Source of the DNA: Sinonovacula constricta
Taxonomy: Eukaryota; Mollusca; Bivalvia; Cardiida; Solecurtidae
Length of the DNA stretch: 64,000 bases
NCBI GenBank assembly: GCA_007844125.1
Contig: CM017565.1
Location: 10,554,450 to 10,618,449 of the forward strand
Direction of reading: 5' to 3'
Both the position numbers and the translations under genes were made by a program. Below are positions 38,202-51,067 of the stretch, in pieces (position 1 is the stretch's first letter; the number at the start of each line of letters is the position of its first letter). Under the pieces are notes generated by a model. The model saw only the letters and a list, made by a program, of their open reading frames with translations. It searched no databases and was not told the origin of the DNA.

Positions 38202-39084
38202 AATGCACCGCCTTGAATGATACAGCGTTCATGGGTACTGTCAACGATTTGGAGTTTCATACAGGAACCGCTTCTTACCAAAAGAAGCAGACACGTATGT
38301 ATTATTTATTTGGCTATACGGTTTTAATGATATTGTTTCCCACTTAACAAGTTAACTGGCGATTAATATATTTATATGTAACATGCACGGTAAATTGATC
38401 ATCCATAGCAAGTAGGGCTACTGTAGACCTACTGTACCCCGATTAAAGATGGTCCATTTTTATAAGTATTTACTTTTCCCTCAAACTGTATAGATAGTTT
38501 CCATGTGATGTCATCGACACTGATAAGACAGTTTAAGGCAGCCATCTTTGTGGGCAGAAGCTAATGCGGGCCGAAATCGGGAAATATGTGCTGTATTAAA
38601 CTCACCACTGTGTTTTTATTTTTCAGTCTATTGTACTGAATTTTATATCAAATTTAACAGCTTTTATAAAATATTTTAAATATCAAAACTATATTTTGAT
38701 AGTTTAAAAAGTTAAAGAAATACAACCGAAAATGATACACTGTTAATTTTGTTTTAAGTATGAGCCAATGGTTTTATTTATTTCTGTGTATTAATTCTGT
38801 GTGCATTTATTAATTGTAAAAATATTGTATTCTAAAATATGAATTTCAAGAGCTTTCCAATGGTGTATAGCTTTTAATTTTGGAACAAATGAAGAAATTA
38901 CAAGAAAATAAAATTTACCCTTCTATACAATTCATATGAAAATCCCTTGAAGTTACCATCAAAGATGGCTGCCAAGATAAGGGATTTTCACTGATGTGGA
39001 AACTATCTATGAATCAGTTCAAATGTTGTTGTATACTTTTATCACTCAGGTCTTACAGCACCAACCCCACGTTTCAACCTCTCT

Positions 39085-39350
39085 ACCGGCCGCAATAGCT
39101 CAAGTGGTAGAGCATCGGCTTGTGGATCGGGAGCTAGCGGGTCCAAACTCCGGCCGGGTCAAACCAAACTTTAAAACTGGCAGTAGTTGCTTCCCTCCAA
39201 ACGCTCAGGGCTAAGAGCACAGCATTATGCCTGACACGTCGTTGTCAGTCTAATCAGACTAATGGACCAGGTTCAGTCCTTGGGCACCAAATAAGTGCTG
39301 TCACTGCACAGTATCGGCAAAAATGCCGGCAAATCCAAAATCCATTTAAT
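39085..39350 (+). repeat. tRNA-derived SINE in transposon intron
   Basis: The head has an A box (TAGCTCAAGTGGTAGAGC) and a B box (GGTCCAAACTCC), followed by an unrelated body ending near AAATCCATTTAATC. The anticodon region is not standard, so this is a SINE and not a tRNA gene. Confidence 0.6.
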
Positions 39351-39429
39351 CTCTCTGGTCTCTAGCTCTTTCATTTAACTGCATACATCCTATTACTTAA
39401 TTGATCCGAGCTGGCAAAATTGCATTAAA

Positions 39430-39515
39430 GTACACAGGATGTAGTTCGAACCCATGAACTTCTCCGGAGTCAGGTGCTCTACCAACTGATCTGCCTAGGC
39501 GGACAGCTACTAGCC
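39430..39515 (-). repeat. tRNA-like SINE head
   Basis: The minus strand reads GATCAGTTGGTAGAGCACCT for the A box and GGGTTCGAACTAC for the B box, with a CTCCGGAG middle. Confidence 0.55.
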
Positions 39516-39619
39516 TTCATAATTTTAAACAGATATCAAATGGACAGAACCCCCAGTACCCCAGCCTATTCTCTGTTCTCTGAAGAACCTCTAGTGACTC
39601 AATTTAAGTAATGTGAGCT

Positions 39620-39700
39620 GGAAAAATGCACCAAAGACCTCCTCCATAGGCAGGTGCTCTAGCAACTGAGCTACATAGCACCTGACTCTGTGGTCAGCAT
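39620..39700 (-). repeat. tRNA-like SINE head
   Basis: The minus strand reads TAGCTCAGTTGCTAGAGCAC for the A box; the B box region is degenerate. It is similar to the copy at 39,430-39,515 and in the same orientation. Confidence 0.45.
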
Positions 39701-39925
39701 ATTCACTGCATAAATTATGAAAGAAATGATAACTGTGCACTGAATATGTTCCCAAACCTCATTGTATGTATTAAGTTGTGCAGACTTTCTATGTAAATTA
39801 CTATTTAGATGAATATTATATTCTGGTGCAAATATGAATTATGTTCATTTTTTTCCAGGTCATAGGAAAACAACCCACACAGGGTGAGTGGTGGAACTAA
39901 CAGTTGCTGTGTTTATCCAGTACCA

Positions 39926-42900
39926 ATGACTGATAACATACAGCAAATGAAAGAACTGTTGCATTTAAAGCTATGCACAATCGCACAAGCGCTTGAGAAT
40001 GGCCAGTATCATGCTATAGAGTTTCATTTAGAGCAAACTTGTGAAATGTTGCTGCAGCTAACAAGCATTACTAATATTTACTCCAGCATACATTTATTTA
40101 CATCAGCCTTAGAAAATTGTCAATTGAACACTGATAACCATGTTAACACAGTTGTCTGCCCTTCATCTTTAGTTTCTGGTAGACCAGGGCATCCATCATT
40201 CAACATTGCAGCAGAAATGCTCATATTCTTTTTAGAAAATAATTTTAAAGTATCTGAAATGGCACGTCTGCTGTGCGTTAGCAAACGAACTATTGAGAGG
40301 CGCCAGCAAGATAACAATTTAAATGTATGGGACACATACAGTCAGCTGACAGACACTGAACTTGAGGAAGAAGTAAGAAAAGTCACAAGCTACTTTCCTA
40401 ATGTTGGCTATTGAATTGTACAGGGAATTCTTCTCAGTCAAGGACAGAGGGTTCAGGAGCATAGATCAAGACAAACTATAAGAAACATTGATCCTGAGAA
40501 AACTCTTCATCACAGCTTGTCGAATACATAGAAAAACATACAGTGTGAGAGGTCCTCAGGCTTTATGGCATATTGATAGATACCATAAATTGATACAGTA
40601 AAGTACATTGTTCTACATAAAAAATTACTTTTATGTTATGGTATACTTACCATATACAATGATGAACAGTGTATTTATACATTATTGTATATGTTTAAGT
40701 TTGAGTGCATGTTTGGCATTGAGTAAAATGTATGCTGGTTGGGTAATGTTTTATGCCAAACATTAACTATTGTGTAACTTATGTAACTTTTCATAAACAT
40801 TAATTTAACAAATAAAAAAAATTTGACATGGCAGAGAAAGGTCTTTCAAAACAAATCACATTAATGTTAATCTAATTGACTCAAAACTTGGACAACATGT
40901 TTATGCAAAATAAAACTTATTACTTTTAATTTCCTTACACAGTATAATCATGTACAATTCTTCTTTTACTTAATGATGCATGTCAGTTACTTTTACTTTA
41001 AGGTGGCGTTTTGTTGTACATGGCGGCCTAGATGGATATTCATGTCTTCCAGTGTATCTCCAAGTAAGCACTAACAAAACATCAGAGGCTGTTCTGTATG
41101 CATTTGAAAAAGCGGTGAGCATGTATGGTTTACCAGAGAGTGTAAGGTCTGATAAAGGACTTAAAAATGTTCTTGTAGCTAAGTACATGCTAACCTACAG
41201 AATACTAGAACACTGACCTTTTATTGAAGGTCGCAGTGTTCATAGTCAAAGGTATGTGTACCATGTAAACAGTATGTGTAACTTGTAAATGGTATATGTA
41301 ACTTGTAAACAGCATGTGTTACTTGTAGAATATTTTAATTGTCAATTTTAACACATGAAAAAGCATCCTAATCCATTATTTTCATTGTCGGGCAGAACTA
41401 GTGCTCAGGTAGTAATTACCTGGAGCAATTTGCAGTAAATAGTCTTGCGCAAGGACTAGCATCTCATGAATCCAACATCTTAACTTAGACCATAGATACT
41501 TTTGTAAATAGTATGTGTTAAGATCACTTACACTGTGGTTCACCAGGAAATGTAATAGACATAATAATCCAGTGACATTGACCTGATTGACTGAATAAGC
41601 AGTCCCCTGCAACAAACCCCATTATAATAACCAGGTTTTAATAACCAGACTACAAATGTATGGGATATAATAAAAGTACACAATTACCTCTTGTTATTAT
41701 AGCACAGTTGAGTTCATATTCGTATTTACAGTGAAAACTTATCCTGCCATTTTATCTTTATGCATTAAACAACTATTTTATTTCAGAATTGAAAGACTGT
41801 GGAAAGAAATATGGAGTGGGTTGGGAGCCTTCTATCAGGAGCTGTTTTATGAGATTGAAGGACATGGTATTCTTGACATTAATAATGAATGAACACATAC
41901 AAGCTCTACATTTAGTATTTCTAGAAAGGCTTCAGAAACACCTTAATCAGTTTAGAGAAGCTCTGATGTATAGAAAACTGCGAACAGAGGGTAACAAGTC
42001 TCCATTGCAACTTTGGATATCAGGACAGACACATTCCCTGGTAACACAGGGAGCTGAAGAGGTTAGTATAGGGCTTCTTTCTGTATTTCTTCAGACTAAA
42101 AGACTAAATGAACCAAAAACTAATTTCTAATTTATTTTTGGGGGAATACATTGTTTGCATTTATTGAAACACAAGTTAATTTTCGAAAAAAAAAACAAAT
42201 TTTTATTGCACTGTTACAATATATTTTAGGTTATTCAAACTGCTGTTCTTTCATTGACCTGTTCTATTTTATTTTTTTAAATACACTGCAGTAACCATTT
42301 ATGAACATTATAGCAACATCCAGCTTTTTGGTGGAGGAAGACCCCAGACACATATCTGGGTAGAACCACCGGTGCCCCGCAGGTCAGCTGGAAGACCTTC
42401 CCACATTAAGTTTTTTGCCCAGAATGTACTTTAACCCATGCAGTGAGAGGCTAAGCAGTCAGAGGAGTTACAAATCCCCGGCTCTACTACTACGCCACGG
42501 GTGCCTGATTTAGATTAACAAGATTGTTAATGCTTCATTGTAGTCTTCTTTTAGACATATTTTCATACACATGTATTTGTTAATCATGTACATGCATAGA
42601 AGATAGATGTTATGCAAGTTTTCAAGACATGACCAGTGTAACACATGCAGATACCCATTTGTACACCTAAGGGTTGTGGAGTGGAACAGTTAGACATTTA
42701 TATCATTAGAACATTAGCAGCAACCCAAACAGGATTCAAACCACAGATCAAACCATGAGATCCAAAGTGTTGTGTCCTACCACAGCACTGTCCTCTACTT
42801 CAAGGTGTTTTGAGGAACAGATTTTGGATTATCAAGTTAATTTTAAACAGAATGTACAGCACAACATACCTCATTGTAAGCCACTTTATTGAATCTTACA

Positions 42901-43110
42901 AATATATTCCAGGTGGATCCTGAAACTTATGGAATAGACTATGATGAACTGGTACACCTGGACTGGTGTATGGTCAACATTCCATAGACTCACTTGATTG
43001 CTAGAGATTATCTACAAGAACTGCAGTCTATTTTGACTAAAAACACTAACAATTTTGGTGTTGACATTTATGAAGAAGTTCTAAGATATATGGAATATCA
43101 CAATAGGTAG
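39926..43110 (+). pseudogene. Integrase-core (rve-like) DDE transposase gene, spliced, decayed
   Basis: Four exons with GT/AG borders and consistent phase: 39,926-40,597, 41,003-41,251, 41,787-42,061 and 42,913-43,110. The N-terminus is followed by a GRPGHPSFN segment and an HTH (VSEMARLLCVSKRTIERRQQ). The catalytic triad is readable: D in LWHIDRYHKLI (40,575-40,577), D in RSDKGLKN (41,151-41,153) and E in RIERLWKEIW (41,791-41,793), spaced close to D-35-E. The C-terminal part reads LNQFREALMYRKLRTEGNKS, then VDPETYGIDYDE. Damage: TGA at 40,412 and 41,214, TAG at 42,985, and frameshifts near 40,525 and 41,890. The enzyme would cut and join the element's ends in the nucleus. Neighbouring TIRs suggest it is the element's own transposase. 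Confidence 0.85.
42310..42515 (+). repeat. Dispersed SINE-like repeat (GGTGGAGGAAGACC type)
   Basis: The block has GGTGGAGGAAGACCCCAGAC and later GCAGTGAGAGGCTAAGCAGT. A diverged relative is at 50,190-50,340 with the same landmarks. It lies in intron 3 of the transposase gene and is non-coding. Confidence 0.5.
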
Positions 43111-45503
43111 CATTTTTATTGGACATGGATTAGCCCTAGATTTATAGACACATGTATATTTATTTCCATTAGAACTTGGAATTCGTCAATACAAATTCAA
43201 TGAATACCCGATTTATAAATTTATTCTTCAGGAAGTCATCACAACATTACATTTTACACTTTTATAAAATATATATGTAAAAAAAACAAAAATGCTGCAC
43301 AACAGGATACAGTGAAAATATACAGTAACATTGTCTTGCCAGCTTAAAGTGTTACATATTTGGGTTGAGTTAAGAACACAAGTCAATTAAAAAAAATAAT
43401 ACTAATAAAATCCTAATTACATAAGTATTCAATTTATGTTTGAGATATGTGTACTCTCCATCTCCAAGTTTATATATATTGCCTGTTATTCAAGAGTTTC
43501 AAAACTTGTTTATTAACTAGAGATGTTCGCAAATCATGCTTTCCTCCCTAACTGGTTTCACTCAGACCACAAAACCAACAGTTTGTCTACTCATCATGAC
43601 CTGTGTACCTTCCATGATTTAAGAATGATGGTTCAGGCAACCTCTAGTAATTAATGGGAAACCATAATCGCATTGAAGATCACTGTGACCTTTAAGTCAT
43701 CCTATTTAAGGTACCATGTTTATGAGTCGTGGCCTACAGCATTCCCTAGATATTCACTAAAAACACGTTGTATTCAAAGTGAATGTGACTAAATTTTGCA
43801 CCACTAACTTTCCCTACAAAGTTTGAGGAATGTGAGCTCAGGAGATTTCTAGTAATTTAATTTAAACGTAGTGATCAACCGGCATCTGAAAAACAATATG
43901 CTCCCTCTTCTTTAAAGAAGAGCCGAACTAGAACTGTCAGAGAGGTTAGTTATGTCCCTTGATATTGCTTTGTCAGTAACTTTTTCTATAAATAATTAGT
44001 CTATAAATATTATTCAATTCATTTTAGGAGCATTCCTTTGTGTACCATTGACCCTGCGATATCTTACCCTTAATTCACAACTTCTTCTTTATTACATAAA
44101 TTATACAATAATAAACAATGACCAAGGTATGATGTGAAAGTAAAAATATCAACATAGATACAGATTCAAAGGCCCATTAAATAAAATGTCATAGTAAAGT
44201 TAAATGTTATGTTTCTACAAGACAACATCCCTCAATAGCTGCTCGTTTATAACAATGACCATGTGAGTTGGGTTATATGAAAATTATACGTACAAATTAT
44301 ACGTAAAAAAATATGTTTTTTTGTTTAAATGTCAAAATGATTTCTGAACCTATTATGAGGGTGAAAGGTTGAAATGTACATTTCTTTATGTTAACATGTA
44401 CAAAGTGTAATAAAATATTGTATGTGCCTTTCTAGTTGGTCTTAAAATAATTAACACATTTTATCAGGCTGGAATACCCTGCACAGATGTACACTACACA
44501 GACAAAACAACAAACTTTAAATTCTATACACATACATACACAAGTAAACAAGTTTCTTCTATACAGTTGCTATTATAGAGAGTTGATGACATTTTCCTCA
44601 TTTTACTGTTTTTTGTCCTTTCCAGGAGTAAATTGTCTAGGATAGTAAAGAACAGAAAAAACATTATACTAAAACTCCCTCAAATTATTATGATGGCAGT
44701 GTTTATATCAAATCCATCACCATGGTATAATTTTGTTGTATATTTCATCAATAGTGCTTAAAGTACATACAACAAACTTTTAGACAATCAAAACCAACCC
44801 AGCAAATCATAGATTGTGTTATTTTCTGTAAAGTGTAGGTCTATCATTGTCCATATGCTTTACAAATGCTCTTGAGGAATACACTGGTTTATGTTACCAG
44901 ATTTGACCAACATTTTCAGAACTATTCCAAACTTCCTTAAAACAGTATCTTAATCCAGCCAATTTATGAAATGGAAATCTAATGACATAGTTTTTTTAAA
45001 TTACTATTTGTTTGAAACCTTGGTTATAAATTAAACTGTTACCTGTTTTGTTTTAGCAAACACTAATTGTTTAGTCTTTGAAAGACCAAGATATATACAG
45101 GGTGTTTCAAAATATCTGATTACTCTGATACCACTACAGTGTGTGTATTGCTTAATGTATTACACAGTATATAGCATCAATAATAAAGGAATGTCATGCG
45201 TTGACCGCAGATTACCCAATAATGAACACATCCAAGATTTCATGCAGACAAACATTCTGACCAAGTTTGATGAAGACTGGATAAAAACTGTAGCGTGCTC
45301 ACAAGCGTAAATGTTGAGGACTGACGAAGCGGTATCAGAAAAGTTCACCTTGAGCACGTTGTGCTCAGGTGAGCTAAAAATTCACTGCATGTATTTGCAT
45401 TGTCCAATCATACTTACTTTCAACATTGCTGAGGAATCTATTAAAGTTATAGATAATCAACTCCTTTGTTTCCTTTTCCTAACTCTTTGATTTGAACGAA
45501 GGT
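43111..45503. other. Transposon interior between the two genes
   Basis: The sequence is AT-rich. A bivalve dispersed repeat with ATGCAGACAAACATTCTGACC lies at 45,195-45,375. A short exon-like piece at 43,875-43,946 (plus) ends at a GTTAGT donor but cannot be linked. The missing C-lobe of the HECT gene should lie here if present; I could not identify it. Confidence 0.45.
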
Positions 45504-46140
45504 TCAAATCTCCTTAGCGGTAGGCCCTGAAGATGCTCCAAGAAGTTGGACTCCATCACCTGGATGAACTTGCAGAAGCTGCAGTACTCCATGGAGTTTA
45601 AGACCTAAGAAAATTGTTTATTTACATGATTATCTTTGACTTTTAAAGTATGTATTGTGAGTGTTTAAAAATTTAAGAATTCTTTTCGTAGTTCACATTT
45701 ATAAAACCGTCATTTTCTCTGGGTTTAAAAGGATACTAGTGCTGTGTTAGCATATGTTTCCAGAAAAGCAAGCCGACAGTTATGCAATGGTCCTTCTAAG
45801 TAACAATGCGTATTGAAATTAACAGGGTTACAAAATGTAATGAACAGTCCTTGTACTATGTAACTTGACACATAACATAATTTAGATAGAGATGAAGCCA
45901 CAGTTTGGGTTTACCTTTTCTTCATTTACATCAAAGTAAATTATAAAACTTACCATTCATGAACTGGTTAATGCTTGCTACAGTCTTGTATAAGACAAAA
46001 TGCCCCTTTAAAGCTGTAATGGCCTGTGGTTTGTTAGCACATGTGAGCTTCTCATAGAACCCTGTTTCCATCAGCAAAGGCAAGATTGTTTCAAACACAC
46101 CTTTAATTGTGTTGGGTGTTGCAGTTTCAATCTAAATATG

Positions 46141-47069
46141 AGAAAGATGGGGGACAATCTAAAGTGAATCAGATTTAAAAATATATCTTAAGCTCACCTG
46201 ATTAGGCAAACTAACAATATTGGGTAGGGCTGGCATGTATGGCAAAACTTGCCTGATAACAGGGGACCTGATAACATTTCCGTTATTGAGTCACCTGGTC
46301 ATGTGACCAAAGTCTGTCTAAAAATGGGAATACTGGTACTCTTGGTCCATTTTTTTCTTCAAAGCAAAATATATTTTTTTATAATTTTAATAAAATTGTA
46401 TGAATGAAAAACAGAATGTATCTTTGTGGTTCTTACTTAAGATCACAAATCTTGCGTTACCTAAAAAATCAACAGATACAATGGAGGTATGATAATTATA
46501 TGCTCACAACAAGAAAAGTCACTAGAACAGACATATGCCCTCGAAAAATATAATGACCTTAAATATAGCATTGACAAAGACCTTGATAATAGTTGCACTT
46601 GTACATTTTATGTGCAATACATCATACAAGTGTATAAGATGGTGAAGTTTGATGAAATTGGACAGATGAATGGAAGAGTATATATAGATGCAGTAACAAA
46701 CAGAGAGTGCAACTGCTATATTCCACAATTTGGAGACCTAAAAACATCCAATCTCTAATAATCAACATTGTAATGTTGGCTCAAAATAAGAAGCAAAGCT
46801 GCAAAACCATGTTATGTATGAACATGATGTTGTTCAAAAGATTGATGTCTAGACTTTAAAAGTAAGGCTCCAAGTGAGATGTTTTTATTCATCTGATAAA
46901 ATCTAGGATATTAATGTGCTGATTTTGACACCAAAAGAAACAAGAATTCCATGATGATCCTAAGTGGCTCACCTGAGTACCTTAGACAATTAGCCCTTGT
47001 GGCTATGCTTTTTGACGGATCAGAATTCTTAATACAAAAAGGCCACCAAATGAATACATAAACCAAATA
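46141..47069. other. HECT gene intron sequence left of the Tigger-like element
   Basis: No exon is supported. The stretch starting near 46,192 (AAGCTCACCTGATTAGGC) resembles the edges of bivalve dispersed repeats. The open frame at 46,489-46,758 (plus) matches nothing I know. Confidence 0.4.
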
Positions 47070-48403
47070 CAGTCAAACCTGTATTAAAAGACCACCATCG
47101 GGACAGGGCAAAAGTGGTCTCTTAAGACAGGTGATCTCTTAATGCAACATGGTTACTTTTTGTGAGAACCACACTTGAAATTTACAAATTGTGTTGTATA
47201 AGCAAGCAGTAGAGAAAGCAATAACATCAAAATATTTTATTAGTGTAACAGAACAGTTAGGCATGTAAAGGTCAACTAATGTCTATAAAAATAAATAAAT
47301 CAGCACATAAATACATGTATGTTTATCAAATACTATGTTTGTGCATTTTGTATTGTGTACATTCCTCCTGGATTTTCACAGTCAGTTTGTATTTTGTGCT
47401 AAATCCTCTGTCGTCTTGTAATAAAATTAGTATGTAATTAAAGTATATACACTACAATTTACATGTTATCAAATTGCAAACAACAGTTCTAAAATCATCA
47501 CTTAGCTTTGAAATAATTATGAATGGTAGTTTGTTTCACAAATGATGTCATTCGCATGTCAATTAGAATGTGACACTGGCACTTGACGTCCGGTCGCATC
47601 CAAAAACCAACGATAACCTAAGTCGTTCAGCGAGTCATTCTGAGTTGAACGTTTAACTCGTTTCACTTTCGAATTTCCATGTTCATATTTGTCCATTATT
47701 TCACGTTTTTGTTTTGCAATGTTTTGAACCTGCTATTTACCGACACCAAGCTCAGATGCAACAGCACGACAACTTTTCCCACTGTTCAAAAGTTTGACAA
47801 CTTGGACACGATCGTCTATTGTATGGCACGTTCGTTTAGACATGTTAATGCGTAATGCAACAAAGAACAACTGTTCCAGATATTCCATTACATTACTGTA
47901 TCCAATTGCAGTTTGCGCTTTATAATTGCATATTTTAGGTTTTTAGCAAACCAATTTATCGTAATTCATACAAACATAACTTTGATTTACTTTTAAAGAA
48001 ACCGAAGTCGGAACATGGTCAATAAGTGTCAATACGAGCGGTAATAGGGCACACTCGATTAGGTGTGAATCGAGCGCGGGCTTGATGTGTACATCGACCC
48101 AGTGACATTACGTAATTTCCCAGTTTGACACGGCCGATTGCAGTGATTAGCATAGAAGAGCAAACGTGTAAATTAATTGCTTATTGTGTGGTAGTTACTA
48201 ATGTGTGAGTGGATTAACGCGGTCGCCTATTAGGGTATAATTAAAGCATGTTTGACATGTTTATGTGCGGTCGCTGGACGCAGATCAAAGGTGGGCGCTT
48301 ATTACATTACAATTACAGAACAAATATGATCGGGCGGCTTTGAAGTGGTCGCATAGAGCAGGTGGTCGCCGGTTAGGGGTGGTCGTATGGTCAGGTTTGA
48401 CTG
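47070..48403 (-). mobile_element. Tigger/pogo-like DNA transposon nested in HECT intron
   Basis: Ends are the inverted pair CAGTCAAACCTG (47,070-47,081) and CAGGTTTGACTG (48,392-48,403), flanked by TA on both sides (47,068-47,069 and 48,404-48,405), the target duplication of the Tc1/mariner-pogo group. Inner end sequence also pairs (AGACCACC against GGTGGTCG). It is 1,334 bp, too short for a whole transposase, and keeps only the N-terminal DNA-binding piece. Confidence 0.88.
47559..47843 (-). pseudogene. Tigger-like transposase N-terminal HTH (CENP-B/psq type), truncated
   Basis: From the ATG at 47,843 it reads DDRVQVVKLLNSGKSCRAVA, then SELGVGK, a TAG, and QVQNIAKQKREIMDKYE. This is the CENP-B-like N-terminal helix-turn-helix of pogo/Tigger transposases, which binds the element's ends. 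It continues to DLGYRWFLDATGRQVPVSHS and stops (47,559). The second HTH and the DDE catalytic domain are missing. Confidence 0.8.
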
Positions 48404-50532
48404 TATCAAAGTTCTAGCTCTTGTGGTTTCTGAAAAAGAAGATTTTCCTATACAGCCATATAGGGAAAATGGCCAAGCCCTTGGTGGCCTTGTTATTTGA
48501 TGGATCAAAAAGTTTTGATTGATCTTGACACAGAAACACTCAAGGAACATGTATACCAAATAACAAGGCTCTAGCACTTGTAGTTGTTGACAAGAAGTTA
48601 CAGCCATATAGGGGAAATGGCCATGCCCCTAGCAGCCATGTTATTGACAGACCAATATTACTTTAACAACTTTTCATTCCCTTTGCCTTCTTAAGCTTCT
48701 GAGAAAGTTTGCCTGAATTTGGCCCAGCTATTTCAGAGGAGATGTCATTTAAAATTTTTTGTCGGACTATGACACTGGACGGTGGGTTTTCACAAGAGCT
48801 CACTCAGAGCATAAGCTAATGTGACCTAAGACACCAGATAAAGACAGATGGCCTTAACTTACTATACCATGAATAGCATCAACCTTGTCTGCCAGCTGTA
48901 CATCCTCAGAGGGTAGCATTTTTAGGTCTGGAGTAGTGCCCCTTATGATATAGTTGCACACCATGGAGACCAAATTCCTTGGCCCTGGATGTCCCATCAC
49001 TAATGCTGAGGACACGGCCTTTCCAACTAAGGCGTAATGGTTGCTATCTAGAAATGATTAAAGCAAGTGATCTAGGTCACTCTAACCTAGGAGTGTTTAG
49101 GAGCTAGTAGTACAATAATGAATCAATTACCAACTGTACACCATCAACAACCTAGTTAGAACTATGGAGAAACATGGCCAGGCTGTTATTAATAGAACTG
49201 AATCGCCCAACAAATTCCTTTTTAATCTGTTTATCTGCATTTCAATAAAAGTTGGATTATACCAATAACTATAATAGCATAATATAGAGCTACAACTATG
49301 AACTCAAATCTTTTTAATGCCATCAAAATATTAAATTTACACTTAAAAGTAAAATGTGACTTAAATATAAATAAGGAAGAAAATTGTCCATTAGCAAATT
49401 TAATGATTTAAACAAACCTGTGATGCAATTGAAAGACAGAAAAATTTGTGAGACCACAGGTTGGTCCTTCTTGGTCCAGATGCCTCATTTTGTCTTCTTG
49501 TGTTTGACCTCCTATATGGGGCAAAAAGGCTCCTGACTTGTGTGGACAGGTTGGATTGCGATGAGGAGAAACACTCGGCCTCGGTGGCACACCGCTGATG
49601 GTTGGTTCTGATGGTTGCTGTTCCATTAAGGCATCAGCTGCCTGTCTTAGCAGGTCAGCTACTTTCCTGTTGTCCATTTTCTGAAAGGACAATATGCATA
49701 CACGTACAAACATAATTTTAACGAGTCGTCTCTGGGCTATTACAGGTGAACTTTTCAACTCAATAATGAATAAAACCATATCCTTAAAATATGGCAATTC
49801 CTGCATAATTAATGAAAAATAACAACAAACTAATGGACATTACTATGAATAAAGGTAGACTTACAAGTTTTGATCAACACATTTCCATTTATTACCAGGA
49901 ACCTATTTATAGCAATCCACATAAAATAATTTAAATAAAGGAGATAAATGAACAATAACTTTGGTAGATATCTGGTTCTTGTGCATTGAACAATCTGGTT
50001 CTTGTGTATGGACATCAGCTCATAAAGATCTTTCAGACCTCCACGTTTTAAGCGAACATGTAAAAAGATCTGGAAGATCTCTACAACTGATTGGTTCTAC
50101 TGGTCCTATGTCAGAATATTTTGTTGTTTTTGTTGTTGTTTTTAATACATCGCTACAACACAATTACCGTCAGGATGGCAATGTTCAGATATATTGGTGG
50201 AGGAAGAAACCAGACAAGTGTACATGCTCTACATCACAAATCTATGAGTTGATCTCAAATCAAGTCCCTCAACCAAATTGGAAATTAAACAAACAGTGAG
50301 GGCTGGGAAATCAGAGAAGTTACAATACCATGAATGTATCCCTCGACAAGGGCTCATGTGACTGTGTGTGGTATGAGCAGGCCAGGTCTCATAGCATGCA
50401 ATCACAGTGAAGACCGCAATTTTTATGTGCTTCAACTGGTTCTGGATGACTGAAAGATTATTAGTAGGAGGATGAACAACAATCATCGAAAACTGTATCA
50501 GTAAATCGACTTGAAATAAAAGACATACGTAC

Positions 50533-50597
50533 CCACTGTTGTTGTGGCTCAACTTCAACTTTCAATCTCACTCTCAGTACTAGTCAATGTCGATCTA
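50533..50597 (-). other. Candidate 5' non-coding exon of the HECT gene
   Basis: It is bounded by a TTTCTTCACAG acceptor and a GTACGT donor, between the right-end TATA box and the ATG-containing exon. It contains no conserved frame. Confidence 0.35.
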
Positions 50598-50831
50598 CTG
50601 TGAAGAAATCCGAATGCAATGGTATGTTCTTCCAGAAACGTCCGATAAAATAATTAATTAAATTTAATTAAATGTATTTTAAGAAAACAAAATCTTATAG
50701 ATGAAATATTTACCGAATTATTAGAATAAATAGAGTATAATAACCAATTTAAGGTAAAGATACTTTGGCGCCAAATAACGTTCGCTGTTTATATTTTATC
50801 TCCTTTAAAGAGAGTGTTTTAGGATTCCGCT

Positions 50832-50840
50832 CTATTTATA
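50832..50840 (-). promoter_or_regulatory. TATA box for the HECT gene
   Basis: TATAAATAG on the minus strand lies about 254 bp inside the right end, mirroring the left-end TATA box. A GACGC(A/T)AG(G/A)TGGCG block precedes both TATA boxes. Confidence 0.55.
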
Positions 50841-51067
50841 ACTCAGTGACGTCTAAATTTATTCTGTATCGCCATCTAGCGTCTGAATGTTGTAAATTCT
50901 GGACTTGTACATTAGTAATTTGTTACTTGAGAAATGTGACTTGAGATTTGTAACTTGTACATTGTATGCGAGAAATGTGAATTACATACGTGTAAAAACG
51001 AACATTTTTGTGCAAACAAATAACAAACTTAAGCTTTTGCAGGGTTACAATTTACAAGTAAAAAATT

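Larger units (their letters stand above)
45504..49680 (-). pseudogene. HECT-domain E3 ubiquitin ligase-like gene of the transposon, decayed
   Basis: Exons on the minus strand: 49,680-49,418, 49,047-48,863, 46,131-45,954 and 45,604-45,504, with GT/AG borders and phase agreement at the last two junctions. Start codon 49,677. The N-terminus MDNRKVADLLRQAADALMEQ is followed, after a frameshift, by VRSLFAPYRR and WSHKFFCLSIASQ. The HECT N-lobe reads HYALVGKAVSSALVMGHPGP, then NYIIRGTTPDLKMLPSEDV. The next exon ends KTVASINQFMN and joins to GLKLHGVLQLLQVHPG before a TGA. HECT proteins transfer ubiquitin through a catalytic cysteine in the C-lobe, which was not found. The pattern resembles animal G2/M-phase E3 ligase-like proteins, from memory. 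A Tigger-like element splits the second intron. Confidence 0.72.

Noticed and set aside
44440..44500. HECT C-lobe with catalytic cysteine on the minus strand
   Set aside because: A vague resemblance to a P-x-x-x-C-x-N pattern needs two stops to be ignored, and no splice context supports it.
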